Source: an uncultured Helicobacter sp. (lineage in GTDB: Bacteria; Campylobacterota; Campylobacteria; Campylobacterales; Helicobacteraceae). From it: a stretch of DNA of 64,000 bases. The position numbers and the translations under genes are program-made. The DNA lies in the NCBI GenBank assembly GCA_944325775.1, contig CALVBL010000008.1:5429-69428 (forward strand), read 5' to 3'. The notes beneath the pieces were generated by a model, which worked only from the letters and a program-made list of their open reading frames with translations, was not told the DNA's origin and searched no databases. This document shows, one piece after another, positions 15,880 to 24,222 of this stretch. How positions within the stretch are numbered: the first letter of the stretch is position 1; every line of letters begins with the position of its first letter.

Positions 15880-16999
15880 GGTGATTGCCACTATCATCGT
15901 GCTATGGGGCGTATTCGCCTGCATAAGCTATAGTGCCAAGGTGGAAGTGGCGATAGCGGACACAAGTGCGTGGGCATATCCGCTAAACTCCCCCGCTAGT
16001 TTTGACTTTGCGTCAAAAATGGAAATGCTGGCTTTTGTGCGGCATTTCCAAGCCATTCAAAACCTCGATGATAATGCGCTAAGAGCCTATATCCAGCCCA
16101 AGGTAAAAAATCCTAACTTGGATTCTATACGCGCCTATTTCGCGCGAATGCAGGCAAAGATTCTCTCGAACTTTGGGGCAATCACAGAGGCAGAATCTAA
16201 ACGTGAGAAGCTCTCTTATGATTTTCTCCCGTCTCTCACACCTCCGATTAGATGGGCAGATGTGCTTACCACAAGCCAATATGCTATGGACAATCTACCC
16301 ACAGAGCTTACAAAATGGCAGGAGAATACCGAGGCATTTTATACACAATATCTTTTGGAGCAAGTGAGGTTGGCGGCGCTGTTTCCGCGTATCACAAGCG
16401 AGATTTTACCCCTTGGGAAATTGGAGATCCTAGGTGATGAGATACCAGACAAACACTTTGTCCTTACCTTTGATGATGGACCAACGCTAAAGGGTGGCAA
16501 CACCGATAGACTCATCACGCTTTTAGAGAATCTCAAAATACAAGCGATGTTTTTTGTGCTAGGGGAAAATCTTAGCACAAGAGGCGATGTGGGCAAGCTC
16601 TATGCCAATATGATCGTGGGCTATCACGGCGATGTGCATAAGCCCCACACCAAGCTAGAGATTTATCACAACGTCCCTGCCCAAAGCCAAAAAGTCGCTA
16701 CACTAGGTAGTGCAAAACACGCGGGGCACTGCTACTTCCGCCCGCCTTATGGACAGCGAGATCCTCATCTCCTCCAGATGCTAGAGGAAGCAGGCTGCAA
16801 GGTCGTGCTGTGGAATATAGATTCACAAGATTGGGGAAATATCAGCCCAGAGCAGATATATGATAGAATCCTCACACTCACGCTCCTATGGCGCAGTGGG
16901 ATCATACTATTCCATGATGTGCATTCTAAGTCTTATAAGATTTTGCCGCGTTTGGTGCAAACATTACGAGAATGCGGAGTGGAATTTGAGAATCTTTAG
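15845..16999 (+). CDS. Membrane-anchored polysaccharide deacetylase (NodB fold)
   Basis: The NodB homology domain is clear: TFDDGP (motif 1), H-G-D-V-H (motif 2, HxxxH metal ligands), RPPYGQ (motif 3), VLWNIDSQDW (motif 4) and ILFHDVH (motif 5). Such enzymes remove N-acetyl or other acyl groups from peptidoglycan or exopolysaccharide. An N-terminal hydrophobic helix (VIATIIVLWGVFACISY) would anchor it in the inner membrane facing the periplasm. The open frame extends upstream; ATGs at 15830 and 15845 are the candidates. I prefer 15845 because GAGG lies 9 bases before it. Either start overlaps the end of the TPR gene by 35-50 bases. Confidence 0.84.
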   Translation: MPLGVWKKSYAKVIATIIVLWGVFACISYSAKVEVAIADTSAWAYPLNSPASFDFASKMEMLAFVRHFQAIQNLDDNALRAYIQPKVKNPNLDSIRAYFARMQAKILSNFGAITEAESKREKLSYDFLPSLTPPIRWADVLTTSQYAMDNLPTELTKWQENTEAFYTQYLLEQVRLAALFPRITSEILPLGKLEILGDEIPDKHFVLTFDDGPTLKGGNTDRLITLLENLKIQAMFFVLGENLSTRGDVGKLYANMIVGYHGDVHKPHTKLEIYHNVPAQSQKVATLGSAKHAGHCYFRPPYGQRDPHLLQMLEEAGCKVVLWNIDSQDWGNISPEQIYDRILTLTLLWRSGIILFHDVHSKSYKILPRLVQTLRECGVEFENL

Positions 17000-17092
17000 A
17001 GTATAAATACGCAATTTAAGCTGATTTGAAATAAATTCAGCTATCATTCCCACATAAGCATTTTGCTTAAATTCATCAAAGGAGCAGTGGAA

Positions 17093-17530
17093 ATGAAGAA
17101 ATTTCTAGGAAGTCTAGCACTAGCTAGCGTATTGGTCAGCAGCGCGTTTGCAGGGGCAAACTCAAATGTGGGTTGTGGTTTGGGTTCTAAACTCATCGAC
17201 AAGCAAGGGCTTATTTGGAATCTATTCCAAATCACTACAAACAACTCCTCAGGAACACAAACCTTTGGTATCACTTCAGGGACCTCTGGCTGCCAATGGC
17301 AAGGGATCGTAATGGATACGAGAGTGCAGGAGTTCGTGGCTTCAAATATGGACACACTCTCTAAAGAAATCGCACAAGGCAAAGGCGAGTCGCTTGATAC
17401 ATTTGTAGAGCTTCTCCAAGTAGAAGACAAAGAAGGCTTCAAGCTAGCACTTCAAGAAAACTACAACAAACTCTATGCGAGCAAAGATGCACAAATGGCA
17501 GATGTGCTAAGCAACGCCGCAACACTCTAG
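17093..17530 (+). CDS. DUF3015 family exported protein
   Basis: This 145-residue protein has a signal peptide (MKKFLGSLALASVLVSSAFAG). Its mature start SNVGCGLGSKLIDKQGLIWN and the GTSGC segment fit DUF3015, whose function is unknown and which is probably periplasmic. Two cysteines in the mature region (after NVG and in TSGC) could form a disulfide. The frame is open ten codons further, but AAAGGAG lies upstream of the ATG at 17093, where the signal peptide begins. It is a single gene, convergent with fur. Confidence 0.83.
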   Translation: MKKFLGSLALASVLVSSAFAGANSNVGCGLGSKLIDKQGLIWNLFQITTNNSSGTQTFGITSGTSGCQWQGIVMDTRVQEFVASNMDTLSKEIAQGKGESLDTFVELLQVEDKEGFKLALQENYNKLYASKDAQMADVLSNAATL

Positions 17531-17878
17531 AATCTAGATTCACGCGATTCGCTCTTTTGGGCGGATTGCCCTGCTAGACTGCATACGATAGGGATTTTCT
17601 TTATCGTTTGTGGTGTTTTTCTCTCAATTTTACTTCTTAGCGTTAAAGAATCTAGCCCGCTATACTTTCTTAAAATCACACTTAGCTTGTCGTTTATAGA
17701 GATAATCTTTTGCTTGTTTTGCTCTAGATTCTGATACCGAGGGTTATCGCTATGTAGGAGAGTTTCTTTATCGCGCCCGCAGGGGGAGATTCCCGCCCGA
17801 TTTGCTTGTGTTAACACATTGTTTTTGTAGAATCTTTGTGAGAGTTTTTAGATTCTATGAAATTTGTTACACAAAAGC
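17531..17878. other. 348-bp non-coding gap between convergent DUF3015 gene and fur
   Basis: No convincing gene is present. It opens with the 12-bp palindrome GAATCTAGATTC (17530-17541) overlapping the upstream stop codon. A small hairpin GGGC/GCCC follows at 17559-17571, then CTGCATACGATAGGGATTTT, which loosely resembles the end of the repeat found at 7455-7545 and 41961-42055. The rest has no structure I can name. Confidence 0.5.
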
Positions 17879-18334
17879 CTACGACATTTGGCATTTAGCA
17901 CATTTGACAAAAAGCCGCATATCGTGACTGATGAGTTTAGCACCAAATTCTTGAGCGATCTTTATCTGTAGAGCTTCGATTTGGGGATTGACAAACTCGA
18001 TGATATCGCCACAATCAAGACAGATAATATGATCGTGATGCTCCTTAGAGGCTATCTCATAGCGTCTCCCACTTTTATCGGCTTCTAGCGCGGTGATAAA
18101 GCCACTTTTTTCTAAAAAACTCAAGATTCTATACACCGATGAAATACTTGCATTTTTATCTGTCGTGCGGATTTTGTTGGTGATTTCTTCGGGACTTAGG
18201 TGTGTGCCGCTTTTATACAGCACGGTGAGAATCTCCTCGCGTTGTTTGGAGTTTTTGAGCCCATTGCGCCGAATCTCTGCACGCAATCGCTCCAAAATCG
18301 CCTCTAATGTTTCTAGTCGTTTGCTCTCTATCAT
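17879..18334 (-). CDS. fur: Ferric uptake regulator Fur
   Basis: This is the iron-responsive repressor, also acting as apo-regulator in H. pylori. It has 151 residues from the ATG at 18332-18334, an N-terminal winged helix (GLKNSKQREEIL, HLSPEEI, ISSVYRIL) and a metal-binding C-terminal domain with HHDH at 99-102, C105/C108 and C145/C148 as structural zinc sites. The reading frame is open to 18403, but the start MIESKRLETLEAIL matches H. pylori Fur (MKRLETLESIL). A -10 box lies on the minus strand at 18382-18387, inside the longer frame, which also argues for the shorter start. Confidence 0.93.
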   Translation of the reverse strand: MIESKRLETLEAILERLRAEIRRNGLKNSKQREEILTVLYKSGTHLSPEEITNKIRTTDKNASISSVYRILSFLEKSGFITALEADKSGRRYEIASKEHHDHIICLDCGDIIEFVNPQIEALQIKIAQEFGAKLISHDMRLFVKCAKCQMS

Positions 18335-18381
18335 CGCTATGCCCTGCCTTTGTTTGTTATCAAAATGTAATATATTTTGAG

Positions 18382-18387
18382 ATTGTA
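18382..18387 (-). promoter_or_regulatory. Probable -10 box of fur
   Basis: TACAAT on the minus strand in ATGCTACAATC, 48 bases upstream of the fur ATG. The bases after it (AAAATATATTACATTTTG) are AT-rich and could hold a Fur operator, but no clear box was identified. Confidence 0.45.
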
Positions 18388-18538
18388 GCATATTATCCAG
18401 CAAAATGTGCGAATTTTTTGGATTTTACATCAAGATTTAACAAACTTTGGTAGGAATTTTTGGTGTATTTTTGGGTTTTTATGGCATAATCGTCTCAAAG
18501 GCCTTGAACCTTAACAAAAACTTAAAGAGAGGATCATC

Positions 18539-19855
18539 ATGTTTGGTTCAAAAAAACACACAAACAATCAGCATAGTTTCGACAAAGAGATCCAACATCT
18601 CAAAGAAGAGATTGAGCATTACAAAGAAGCTCTAGGATTTACACAACAAGAAATCATCATAGGTATCAAAAACGGCGAGGTTGTGTTCAAAAACAAGGTC
18701 GCTCAGCAAATGCCAAATTTTGATGTGTTTGTTGCTCACTTGGATCACAACATAACTTCTCTCTCACTACCTATGGGGGAATTTACCATCGCTACCAAAA
18801 AAGTGGGTGATGTGATCTACTACTCTGCTATTGCACTGGATTTGCGCAGTGATCGAAGTGGGGGATTTGATCTCTTTGATACATACAGCAAGTCTATGGC
18901 AAGCGGTATCGTCGGCACGCAGTCTGCCCTGCAAGATGTCTTAGAGCTATCAGCCGAGGTTGTCGCGCACGCTAGTGAATCTGTGCAAAAGGCAGAAAGT
19001 GGGCGCGAAATGAGCAATGATGCCCTTGATAAAATTGAGGTGTTATATGAAAAAATGCAAATCTCCACGCAGCTTGTGGATTCGCTCGCACAAAGAAGCA
19101 ATGAAATCACCAATGTCGTTTCGCTCATCGACGATATCGCAGAGCAGACAAACCTCCTAGCTCTCAATGCCGCGATCGAAGCGGCACGCGCAGGTGAGCA
19201 TGGGCGTGGGTTTGCTGTGGTGGCAGACGAGGTGCGCAAACTCGCTGAAAAAACCCAAAAAGCCACCAAAGAAATCGCTGTCGTCGTCAAATCTATGCAA
19301 CAAGAAGCCAATGATATCCAAAGCGGTACCGAAGAGACGAACGCTGCAACAAATGTCGTGAGAGATGTGATTGCCTCCCTCACTGATATTATCAATGAAC
19401 TCAAAGTCGGCAACCTTGTCAATAACCAAATCTCATCATCTCTTAGCTCACAGATTTTCTGTACTCTTGCCAAACTCGATCACACTGTGTATAAGAACAA
19501 TCTATATGGATTCTTGTTTGGGATCAAAGACAGCTTTAACAAAGTCGATCACAGAAGTTGCCGCCTTGGTAAATGGTACTTTGAGGGACGCGGCAAGCAG
19601 CTCTTTAGTCATACCAATGGATATAAGAAACTTGATGCATTCCACGAAGAGGTGCATACACAGGCTATCTCACTGGTTAATGCCATCGAAGATCCTAACA
19701 TCGGATGTCCAAAATCCTGCATACAGCAGAAAATCTCTGCGATGGAAAAAGGTAGTGACGGCGTGATGAGCTGTATTGATGAACTCTATGGAGAGATTCA
19801 TAGCGAAATCCAAGCCAAAATAGACAATCTCCAAAGCTCACAAAACAAAGCCTAG
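18539..19855 (+). CDS. tlpD: Cytosolic chemoreceptor TlpD-like with C-terminal CZB zinc domain
   Basis: The 438-residue protein lacks membrane segments. An N-terminal coiled coil (about 10-35) and a small domain lead to a methyl-accepting signalling domain, with the conserved hairpin tip LLALNAAIEAARAGEHGRGF. The C-terminus (about 315-385) is a chemoreceptor zinc-binding (CZB) domain with LDHTVYKNNLY, DHRSCRLGKWY and LDAFHEEVH, giving the 3His/1Cys ligand set. This is the layout of H. pylori TlpD, which drives energy/oxidative-stress (for example HOCl) responses through CheA/CheW. GAGAGGATC precedes the ATG. Confidence 0.9.
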   Translation: MFGSKKHTNNQHSFDKEIQHLKEEIEHYKEALGFTQQEIIIGIKNGEVVFKNKVAQQMPNFDVFVAHLDHNITSLSLPMGEFTIATKKVGDVIYYSAIALDLRSDRSGGFDLFDTYSKSMASGIVGTQSALQDVLELSAEVVAHASESVQKAESGREMSNDALDKIEVLYEKMQISTQLVDSLAQRSNEITNVVSLIDDIAEQTNLLALNAAIEAARAGEHGRGFAVVADEVRKLAEKTQKATKEIAVVVKSMQQEANDIQSGTEETNAATNVVRDVIASLTDIINELKVGNLVNNQISSSLSSQIFCTLAKLDHTVYKNNLYGFLFGIKDSFNKVDHRSCRLGKWYFEGRGKQLFSHTNGYKKLDAFHEEVHTQAISLVNAIEDPNIGCPKSCIQQKISAMEKGSDGVMSCIDELYGEIHSEIQAKIDNLQSSQNKA

Positions 19856-19880
19856 TTTTTAAAAATCTACAGAGTCTGTC

Positions 19881-21935
19881 GTGTGGCGCATAATACGATA
19901 TAGCATCGGGGTTGTATTCGTAGCAGTCTTTTTGGGCGGTGCTGTGTATCTCTATGGCGTGTATGCAGAAGTGCAAGACGAGATAGAATCCGTCAAGCAC
20001 CGCAAGATGGACATCACCACACAGCTTTTTGATAGGAAAGGGCGACTGGTAGCAAACCTCTTTGATCAGCATTACCGGCTGTATGCAAAATTCGAGGAAA
20101 TCCCCCCGCGTGTCATAGAGATTCTGCTAGCTGTGGAAGATACGCTGTTTTTTGAACACATAGGGGTCAATCCCGATGCGATTTCGCGCGCTATTGTTAA
20201 AAATCTCAAAAACCTCAAATATTCTGAAGGTGGTAGCACACTCACCCAACAAGTCGTCAAAAATATCGCACTCACTCCTGAGCGCACGCTCAAGCGCAAG
20301 ATAAAAGAGGCGATGTTTGCCATCGTGCTAGAACAAAATATGAGCAAAGAGGATATTTTAGAGATTTATCTGAACTATATTTTTCTGGGGCATGGATATT
20401 ATGGTGTCAAAACCGCTGCGCTTGGGTACTTTCACAAAAATCTCAATGAACTCACACTCAAAGAAATGTGTATGCTTATGGGACTCCCCAAAGCTCCTGA
20501 TACCTACGATCCTTCTAAGAATCTTCAGTATTCTCTAGGGCGCGCAAACAACATCTTAGATAGACTCAAAGATATCGGCTGGATCACACAAGAAGAATAC
20601 GACATCGCTATTGCGGAAATTCCACAAGTATATAATGACAAAAGCCTCACACAAAATGCCGCACCTTATGTGGTCGATGAGGTCGTGCGCCAACTCACTC
20701 CGATGTATCCAGATCTCAAAACCGGTGGGTATAAAATCAATCTCACGATAGATCTAGACTACCAAGACATCGCTCAAGAAGTACTGCGCTATGGATACAG
20801 CAAGATCAATGAACGCTTGCTGGAACGTTATCCCAAAACCTTTGTGCGCGAGGAGGTGGATTCAGATGATCTCATCTACGCAAAGCCCCAAGAAACATCT
20901 ACACAAAAATATGGCGAACTCAATGGCGCGATGGTCGTCACAGAATCCCAAAGCGGTAAGATTCTAGCGCTCGTGGGCGGTGTGGATTATAAAAAATCCG
21001 TATTTAACCGCGCTACACAAGCCAAGAGACAGTTTGGCTCTAGTATCAAGCCCTTTATCTATCTCGTAGCCTTTGATAAGGGCTATTCTCCTGCATGGCG
21101 CATCATCGATGCACCGCGCAAGTTTGGCAACAACACCGCTAATGAAAGCACCAAAGAAGTAGAGAATGCTACACAAGAAGAAGATGTATGGACACCCAAA
21201 AATGTCGGTGCATATGGCGGACTCATCAGCCTCCATGAGGCATTGCGCAAATCCGCTAACCTCGCAACACTCAACCTTGTGCAGCAAGTTGGGTTTGAAA
21301 CCATCTATAAGGGTATCAAGGATTTTGAATTTTCATCTGTGCCAAACGATATGTCTATCGTACTAGGAAGTCTAAGTCTCTCACCACTGGAGGCGGCGAA
21401 ATTCTACTCTGTGTTTTCTAACTATGGTACGATGCTAACGCCACGACTGGTGGATTCTATCACTAATGTGCAAGGCGAAGTGCGGGAGTTTCCCCTGCTC
21501 GCACGCCAATACACTCAACCCAAACAAGCGTTTTTGGTAACCAATATCCTGCGTGATGTGGTCAATCGCGGGACAGGATATGCAGCGCGCACTCCAAATC
21601 TCGAAATCGCCGGTAAGACAGGGACTTCAAACCAAAATATCGATGGCTGGTTTTGTGGGTTTTCACCAAGCATACAGGCTATCATCTGGTATGGGCGTGA
21701 TAACAACACGCCCATAGGTCCTTTGGAGACAGGTGGGATCGTTGCAGCACCGGTAGGCTCGTACTTTTTTAGCAAACTGCTAAAAATCGAACCGGGTATC
21801 AAAAGACGTTTTGATATGCCAAGTGGCATTATGAAAAAAACCCTTGAAGATGGTGAATATCTCTATACTGATATCTCCAAGCTCCCCCCAAGCACCTCAT
21901 CAGTAACAAATGTCGAAGAGGATTTACTTTTTTGA
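19881..21935 (+). CDS. mrcA: Penicillin-binding protein 1A, bifunctional transglycosylase/transpeptidase
   Basis: The 684-residue class A PBP starts with a cytoplasmic tip and one membrane helix (about 8-28). The transglycosylase (GT51) domain has EDTLFFEHIGV and GGSTLTQQ near residues 85-120. The transpeptidase domain has S387-S-I-K390 (SxxK, active Ser387) and K579-T-G-T (KTG). The SxN motif is probably SAN in the RKSANLATL stretch. It polymerises and crosslinks peptidoglycan in the periplasm. The GTG at 19881 is the only good start before the membrane segment. It is followed at 63 bases by ccoS. Confidence 0.94.
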   Translation: MWRIIRYSIGVVFVAVFLGGAVYLYGVYAEVQDEIESVKHRKMDITTQLFDRKGRLVANLFDQHYRLYAKFEEIPPRVIEILLAVEDTLFFEHIGVNPDAISRAIVKNLKNLKYSEGGSTLTQQVVKNIALTPERTLKRKIKEAMFAIVLEQNMSKEDILEIYLNYIFLGHGYYGVKTAALGYFHKNLNELTLKEMCMLMGLPKAPDTYDPSKNLQYSLGRANNILDRLKDIGWITQEEYDIAIAEIPQVYNDKSLTQNAAPYVVDEVVRQLTPMYPDLKTGGYKINLTIDLDYQDIAQEVLRYGYSKINERLLERYPKTFVREEVDSDDLIYAKPQETSTQKYGELNGAMVVTESQSGKILALVGGVDYKKSVFNRATQAKRQFGSSIKPFIYLVAFDKGYSPAWRIIDAPRKFGNNTANESTKEVENATQEEDVWTPKNVGAYGGLISLHEALRKSANLATLNLVQQVGFETIYKGIKDFEFSSVPNDMSIVLGSLSLSPLEAAKFYSVFSNYGTMLTPRLVDSITNVQGEVREFPLLARQYTQPKQAFLVTNILRDVVNRGTGYAARTPNLEIAGKTGTSNQNIDGWFCGFSPSIQAIIWYGRDNNTPIGPLETGGIVAAPVGSYFFSKLLKIEPGIKRRFDMPSGIMKKTLEDGEYLYTDISKLPPSTSSVTNVEEDLLF

Positions 21936-21998
21936 TGCGAGGCAATCACTCTATTAATCACATTTTGGCACAATATGGTGCATTCTCAAGGATAGTCG

Positions 21999-22238
21999 TT
22001 GAGCGTTGAAATTGTGGCTTTTATGCTTGGTATTTCTCTTATATTGGGATTTTTTGGTCTGCTTGGGTTTTTGTGGGGGCTAAAAAATGGACAATTTGAT
22101 GATGAAAACAAAATGATGGAAGGCGTGCTGTTTGATACCCCAGAGGATTTGAACAAAATCGCAAACCAGCAACAAAAGCATGATTTTTTGCAAGATATAG
22201 ATTCTCAGGCGACTAAGCCCCAGAGCAAATCAGAATAA
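21999..22238 (+). CDS. ccoS: cbb3 cytochrome oxidase assembly protein CcoS
   Basis: This 79-residue protein has one N-terminal membrane helix and then FLWGLKNGQFDD and VLFDTPED, the CcoS signature. CcoS is needed for cofactor insertion into cbb3 oxidase in the inner membrane. The start is the TTG at 21999: AAGGA lies 6 bases upstream and no ATG fits. In H. pylori the homologue neighbours the FqrB gene, as here. No ccoNOQP genes are present in the window. Confidence 0.88.
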   Translation: MSVEIVAFMLGISLILGFFGLLGFLWGLKNGQFDDENKMMEGVLFDTPEDLNKIANQQQKHDFLQDIDSQATKPQSKSE

Positions 22239-22245
22239 AGGAGAT

Positions 22246-23202
22246 ATGATGGCTGAAACATATGATGTAGCGATTATCGGCGGTGGTCCCGGTGGCATAG
22301 GTGCTGCGGTAGAGAGTATGGCGCTAGGTATTGGTAATATCGTGGTGTTTGAAAAAAGCGAACAACATAGCGCGACGATCAGGCAGTTTTACAAAGATGG
22401 CAAGCGCGTGGATAAAGACTATAAAGGACAAGTGGTGGATCTCAAAGGCAGCATACCATTTGTAGATGGAACCAAAGAAAGCACACTAGAGCTTTTTGAC
22501 AAGATCCTTGCTAATCATCAGATTCACTACAAAACCGATATAGAATCTATCCAAAAGCTTGGCGATGTGTTTGAGATTCACAGCAGCGGCGGGCAAAGAT
22601 TCAAGGCACGCTTCGTGATTATCGCCATTGGCAAAATGGGGCAACCAAACAAGCCAAGCTATGCCATTCCACCAACAATCCGAAAAAAAGTCCAATACAA
22701 CGCTAACAATATCCAAAATGACGAAAAGGTGCTCGTCGTGGGTGGTGGCAACTCGGCGGTAGAATATGCTACCCTACTGTGCAAAGACAACGATACGACT
22801 CTCAACTATCGTCGCACGGAGTTTAGCCGCATCAATGATGTCAATGCGCAGCAACTCCAAGATTCTATCCAAAGTGGCAAACTCAAAACACGCTTAGGCG
22901 TGGATATACAAGGACTAGAGGATAGCGATGGCAAGGTCAAAGTCAATTTCACAGATAACCAAAGCGAAGTATTCGATCGAGTAGTGTATGCCATAGGTGG
23001 TGCCGCGCCTATTGATTTTTTAAAAAAATGTCAGCTCGCATTAGATGAAAACGGCGCACCTATCTCAAATCAAATGCTTGAAAGCTCCATACCTAATGTA
23101 TTTTTGGCAGGAGACATCGCGCTCAAAAGCGGTGGCTCTATAGCCGCAGGACTCAATCACGGCTATCAAATCGCCTGCGAGATCAAAAAGCGTCTTGGTT
23201 AA
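22246..23202 (+). CDS. fqrB: NAD(P)/FAD oxidoreductase, probable flavodoxin:quinone reductase FqrB
   Basis: The 318-residue flavoprotein has a thioredoxin-reductase-like fold. IIGGGPGG near residues 9-16 binds FAD, VVGGGNSAVEYA near 164-175 binds NADPH, and FLAGD closes the FAD site. The redox-active CxxC of thioredoxin reductase is absent, as in HP1164 of H. pylori and Cj0559, which were characterised as FqrB, passing electrons between flavodoxin and NADP. Two ATGs in tandem are possible (22246 and 22249); AAAGGAG is upstream. It is 7 bases after ccoS and 9 before xth, so these form one operon. Confidence 0.87.
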   Translation: MMAETYDVAIIGGGPGGIGAAVESMALGIGNIVVFEKSEQHSATIRQFYKDGKRVDKDYKGQVVDLKGSIPFVDGTKESTLELFDKILANHQIHYKTDIESIQKLGDVFEIHSSGGQRFKARFVIIAIGKMGQPNKPSYAIPPTIRKKVQYNANNIQNDEKVLVVGGGNSAVEYATLLCKDNDTTLNYRRTEFSRINDVNAQQLQDSIQSGKLKTRLGVDIQGLEDSDGKVKVNFTDNQSEVFDRVVYAIGGAAPIDFLKKCQLALDENGAPISNQMLESSIPNVFLAGDIALKSGGSIAAGLNHGYQIACEIKKRLG

Positions 23203-23211
23203 GGGGGCGAC

Positions 23212-23970
23212 TTGAGACTGATTTCGTGGAATGTCAATGGCTTGAGGGCGTGTATGAATAAGGGCTTTATGGATTTTTTCAATACTATTGATGCCGATGT
23301 GTTTTGTATCCAAGAATCCAAAATGCAACGCGAACAAGCCACCTTTGACTTCCCAAACTATGAAGAATACTGGAATAGTGCGGAAAAAAAGGGTTACTCT
23401 GGCGTGGCAATTTTTAGCAAAAAAGTGCCTTTGAGTGTGAGCTATGATATGGGTATCGCCCACCATGATAAAGAAGGGCGGATTATCTGCGCGGAGTATA
23501 ATGAGTTTTATCTCGTCAATGTCTATACACCAAACTCCAAGCGTGAGCTAGAGCGGCTAGAATACCGAATGGAGTGGGAAGACGACTTCCGTGCTTATCT
23601 TAAGGCATTAGAAAAAACCAAGCCCGTGATTGTGTGCGGGGATCTCAATGTCGCCCACCAAGAAATTGATCTCAAAAATCCCAAAACCAATCGCCGAAAC
23701 GCTGGATTTACTGATGAAGAGCGTGAGAAAATGAGTAAGCTTTTGGATTCTGGATTCACCGATACCTTTAGGTATTTTTACCCCACGCTGGAAGGGGCAT
23801 ATAGCTGGTGGAGCTATATGGGCAAAGCACGCGAAAACAACACGGGGTGGCGGATTGATTATTTTCTTTGTTCTAAAGCCCTAGATTCTAAACTCAAAAG
23901 TGCAAGCATTTATCCTGAAATTTTTGGGAGTGATCACTGCCCTGTGGGATTAGAGGTGGATTTGTGCTGA
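23212..23970 (+). CDS. xth: Exodeoxyribonuclease III (AP endonuclease)
   Basis: The 252-residue protein begins MRLISWNVNGLRA, the canonical start of Xth, with IQESKMQ (metal-binding Glu), VCGDLNVAH and GSDHCPVGLE as the other conserved segments. It cuts at abasic sites during base excision repair. The start codon is TTG at 23212, with AAGGGGG just upstream, because the conserved N-terminus begins exactly there. The C-terminal DHCP catalytic motif is complete. Confidence 0.95.
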   Translation: MRLISWNVNGLRACMNKGFMDFFNTIDADVFCIQESKMQREQATFDFPNYEEYWNSAEKKGYSGVAIFSKKVPLSVSYDMGIAHHDKEGRIICAEYNEFYLVNVYTPNSKRELERLEYRMEWEDDFRAYLKALEKTKPVIVCGDLNVAHQEIDLKNPKTNRRNAGFTDEEREKMSKLLDSGFTDTFRYFYPTLEGAYSWWSYMGKARENNTGWRIDYFLCSKALDSKLKSASIYPEIFGSDHCPVGLEVDLC

Positions 23971-24044
23971 CTCTAAGTACTCCCCTATTTAGGGAATACA
24001 AAATGCTTTATTAAACCAAAGTATTTGTGAATCTAGGAGTGTAT

Positions 24045-24215
24045 ATGCGATATTTTATAATGTTTGTGGGAATTGTAAGCCTAAGTCTCATAAGCGGCTG
24101 TTCAAGCAAGAAACCTATAGGCTCTTACCAAGCCATAGAATGTCAAACCATCTGTCAGCAGGGACAATGCACACAACAATGCGTGGGCGCTAGTGGCGAT
24201 TATTACAAAAAATAG
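24045..24215 (+). CDS. Small cysteine-rich lipoprotein
   Basis: This 56-residue protein starts at the ATG at 24045, with AGGAG directly upstream. The signal MRYFIMFVGIVSLSLISGC ends in a lipobox with Cys19. The mature peptide is short and has four more cysteines in C-x3-C and C-x3-C patterns (IECQTICQQGQCTQQCVG), which could form two disulfides. I do not recognise the family. It is followed 7 bases later by the HD protein. Confidence 0.72.
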   Translation: MRYFIMFVGIVSLSLISGCSSKKPIGSYQAIECQTICQQGQCTQQCVGASGDYYKK

Positions 24216-24222
24216 AATCTTT

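Noticed and set aside
17527..17817. 96-codon minus-strand open frame in the gap after the DUF3015 gene
   Set aside because: It starts at GTG without a ribosome site, has no recognisable motif and includes the frequent octamer sequence; it most likely is non-coding.
18820..19473. Long minus-strand open frame opposite tlpD
   Set aside because: It is a shadow of the chemoreceptor gene, Ser/Thr-rich, with no ribosome site.
21964..21984. Sigma-54-like TTGGCAC sequence before ccoS
   Set aside because: The GG to GC distance is one base longer than the strict sigma-54 spacing and the downstream element is poor.
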